A stretch of 64,000 nucleotides of DNA from Lysinibacillus piscis (lineage in GTDB: Bacteria > Bacillota > Bacilli > Bacillales_A > Planococcaceae): assembly GCF_026012395.1 (NCBI RefSeq), contig NZ_BRZA01000002.1, positions 930,001-994,000 of the forward strand. Direction: 5' to 3'. Positions within the stretch are counted from its first letter, which is position 1; each line of letters opens with the position of its first letter. The notes beneath the pieces were generated by a model that was given only the letters and a program-made list of their open reading frames with translations, did no database searches and was not told where the DNA came from. The translations under genes were made by a program, and so were the position numbers. This document shows, piece after piece, positions 63,414 to 64,000 of this stretch.

Positions 63414-64000
63414 TTATTTCTGAATAAATTGTTGTGTCCAGTAGTTACCTGTTTTCACATAACCGACACCAATATGCGTAAATTTCGCATTTAAAATATT
63501 GGCACGGTGGCCTGGTGAATCCATCCATGCTTGGACAACTTCTTGTGGTGTGCGTTGCCCCTGCGCGATATTTTCCCCTGCACTCTTATACGAAATACCT
63601 AACGCTTTCATACGGTCAAACGGTGAACCGAATGTTGGGCTTGTATGTGAAAAATAGTTTTTGCTTTGCATATCTAGTGATTTTTCACGTGCAGCTGCCA
63701 TTAGTTTATCATCCGTTTGGAATGGCGCTAAGCCCGCTTTTGTACGCTCTGCATTCGTTAACTTCACAACCTCTTGCTCAAAAGCATTCACATCAGATGA
63801 TGTTGATGGTTTTGGTGCTGTCGTTGTATTATCCTTTGGTGTTTCTGTTGAAGGTGTCGTTGGCTTTGGTTGTGTCACATTCTCTCCTTTTGGTGGAGTA
63901 GATGGTACAACGATCTGCCATTTATGATTAGACCATTTATATTGGTAAACTTGACAGTTTGTTGTTTGCTTTACTTGGTTCCCCTCTGTTGTATTTGATG
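63414..64000 (-). CDS. secreted CAP/SCP-domain protein (YkwD-like), N-terminus outside window
   Basis: The frame stays open to the window edge, so the true start and signal peptide are missing. The visible 194 residues begin with a region reading TNCQVYQYKWSNHKW, then a Pro/Thr-rich linker, then a CAP domain of about 120 residues. CAP motifs are VKLTNAERTKAGL, YFSHTSPTFGSPF, GENIAQGQRTPQEVVQAWMD and SPGHRANILN. The two conserved His are present. Bacillus relatives such as YkwD and the spore-coat protein SafA-associated proteins are secreted; the function is unclear. A GTG at 63878 is not a likely start because coding continues upstream. Confidence 0.88.
   Translation of the reverse strand, partial: SNTTEGNQVKQTTNCQVYQYKWSNHKWQIVVPSTPPKGENVTQPKPTTPSTETPKDNTTTAPKPSTSSDVNAFEQEVVKLTNAERTKAGLAPFQTDDKLMAAAREKSLDMQSKNYFSHTSPTFGSPFDRMKALGISYKSAGENIAQGQRTPQEVVQAWMDSPGHRANILNAKFTHIGVGYVKTGNYWTQQFIQK

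Overview
The window is a contiguous stretch of a low-GC, endospore-forming Bacillales chromosome. Gene content points to the Lysinibacillus group: a GerA-type germinant receptor operon, a c-di-AMP riboswitch on ktrBA, divergent citR-citA, xpaC-yaaN, odhAB, an ArlRS-like two-component system, T-box leaders, and AGGAGG-type ribosome binding sites with frequent TTG/GTG starts. The genus call is inference from gene content. No rRNA, tRNA, CRISPR array, prophage or complete insertion sequence was seen.

Layout. 1-7100: the end of a LysR gene, a secreted Lys/Thr-rich protein, a VOC protein, the gerKA-KB-KC-like receptor operon and a nucleoside hydrolase. 7200-9450: a scrapyard holding a 5'-truncated MFS gene, an intact MDR reductase, a truncated and frameshifted copy of a DNA alkylation repair gene (intact paralogue at 13078-13785), and a decayed second copy of the first part of gerKA. 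9476-11967: the K+ uptake unit ktrBA behind a c-di-AMP riboswitch. 11966-17540: an ABC-F gene remnant behind a leader terminator, a PepSY/AlkD-like/Dph6-like operon, a 49-residue ORF with a double operator, a tyrosine recombinase with a LexA box upstream, and a second recombinase-like protein that has lost its catalytic residues. 17846-25722: an aminotransferase, an AI-2E-type permease, an LCP ligase, msrA, a HAD remnant, citR-citA, and a lipoprotein/EamA transporter region with a T-box. 26023-36764: recQ with a protease-like lipoprotein, a zinc-ribbon/TM/LRR protein, argS with its own T-box, a chemoreceptor and an ABC-F ATPase. 36940-37400: hairpin repeats and a MITE-like element with perfect 14-bp terminal inverted repeats. 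37388-46641: a methyltransferase, a VanZ protein, lipoproteins, a DinB protein, a cold-shock protein with a large 5'UTR hairpin, a globin-type chemoreceptor with a CZB domain, and xpaC-yaaN. 46635-49510: an amino-acid ABC importer behind a lysine riboswitch. 49827-58459: odhAB, arlSR-like genes and a PAS-GGDEF protein. 58970-64000: a GNAT, a murG-like gene flanked by repeat fragments, a MATE pump, a membrane-bound XRE regulator and a CAP-domain protein cut by the window edge.

Four cis-regulatory RNAs explain much of the physiology: c-di-AMP for K+ uptake, lysine for an amino-acid importer, tRNA-Arg charging for argS, and an unresolved tRNA for an EamA exporter-like gene. Chemoreception and second messengers are represented by two MCPs and a four-PAS diguanylate cyclase.

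The least ordinary material is the recombinase/pseudo-recombinase neighbourhood at 14.5-17.5 kb, the gene-remnant mosaic at 7.2-9.4 kb, the MITE-like repeat family, and several proteins that keep a known fold but lack its catalytic or cofactor residues.
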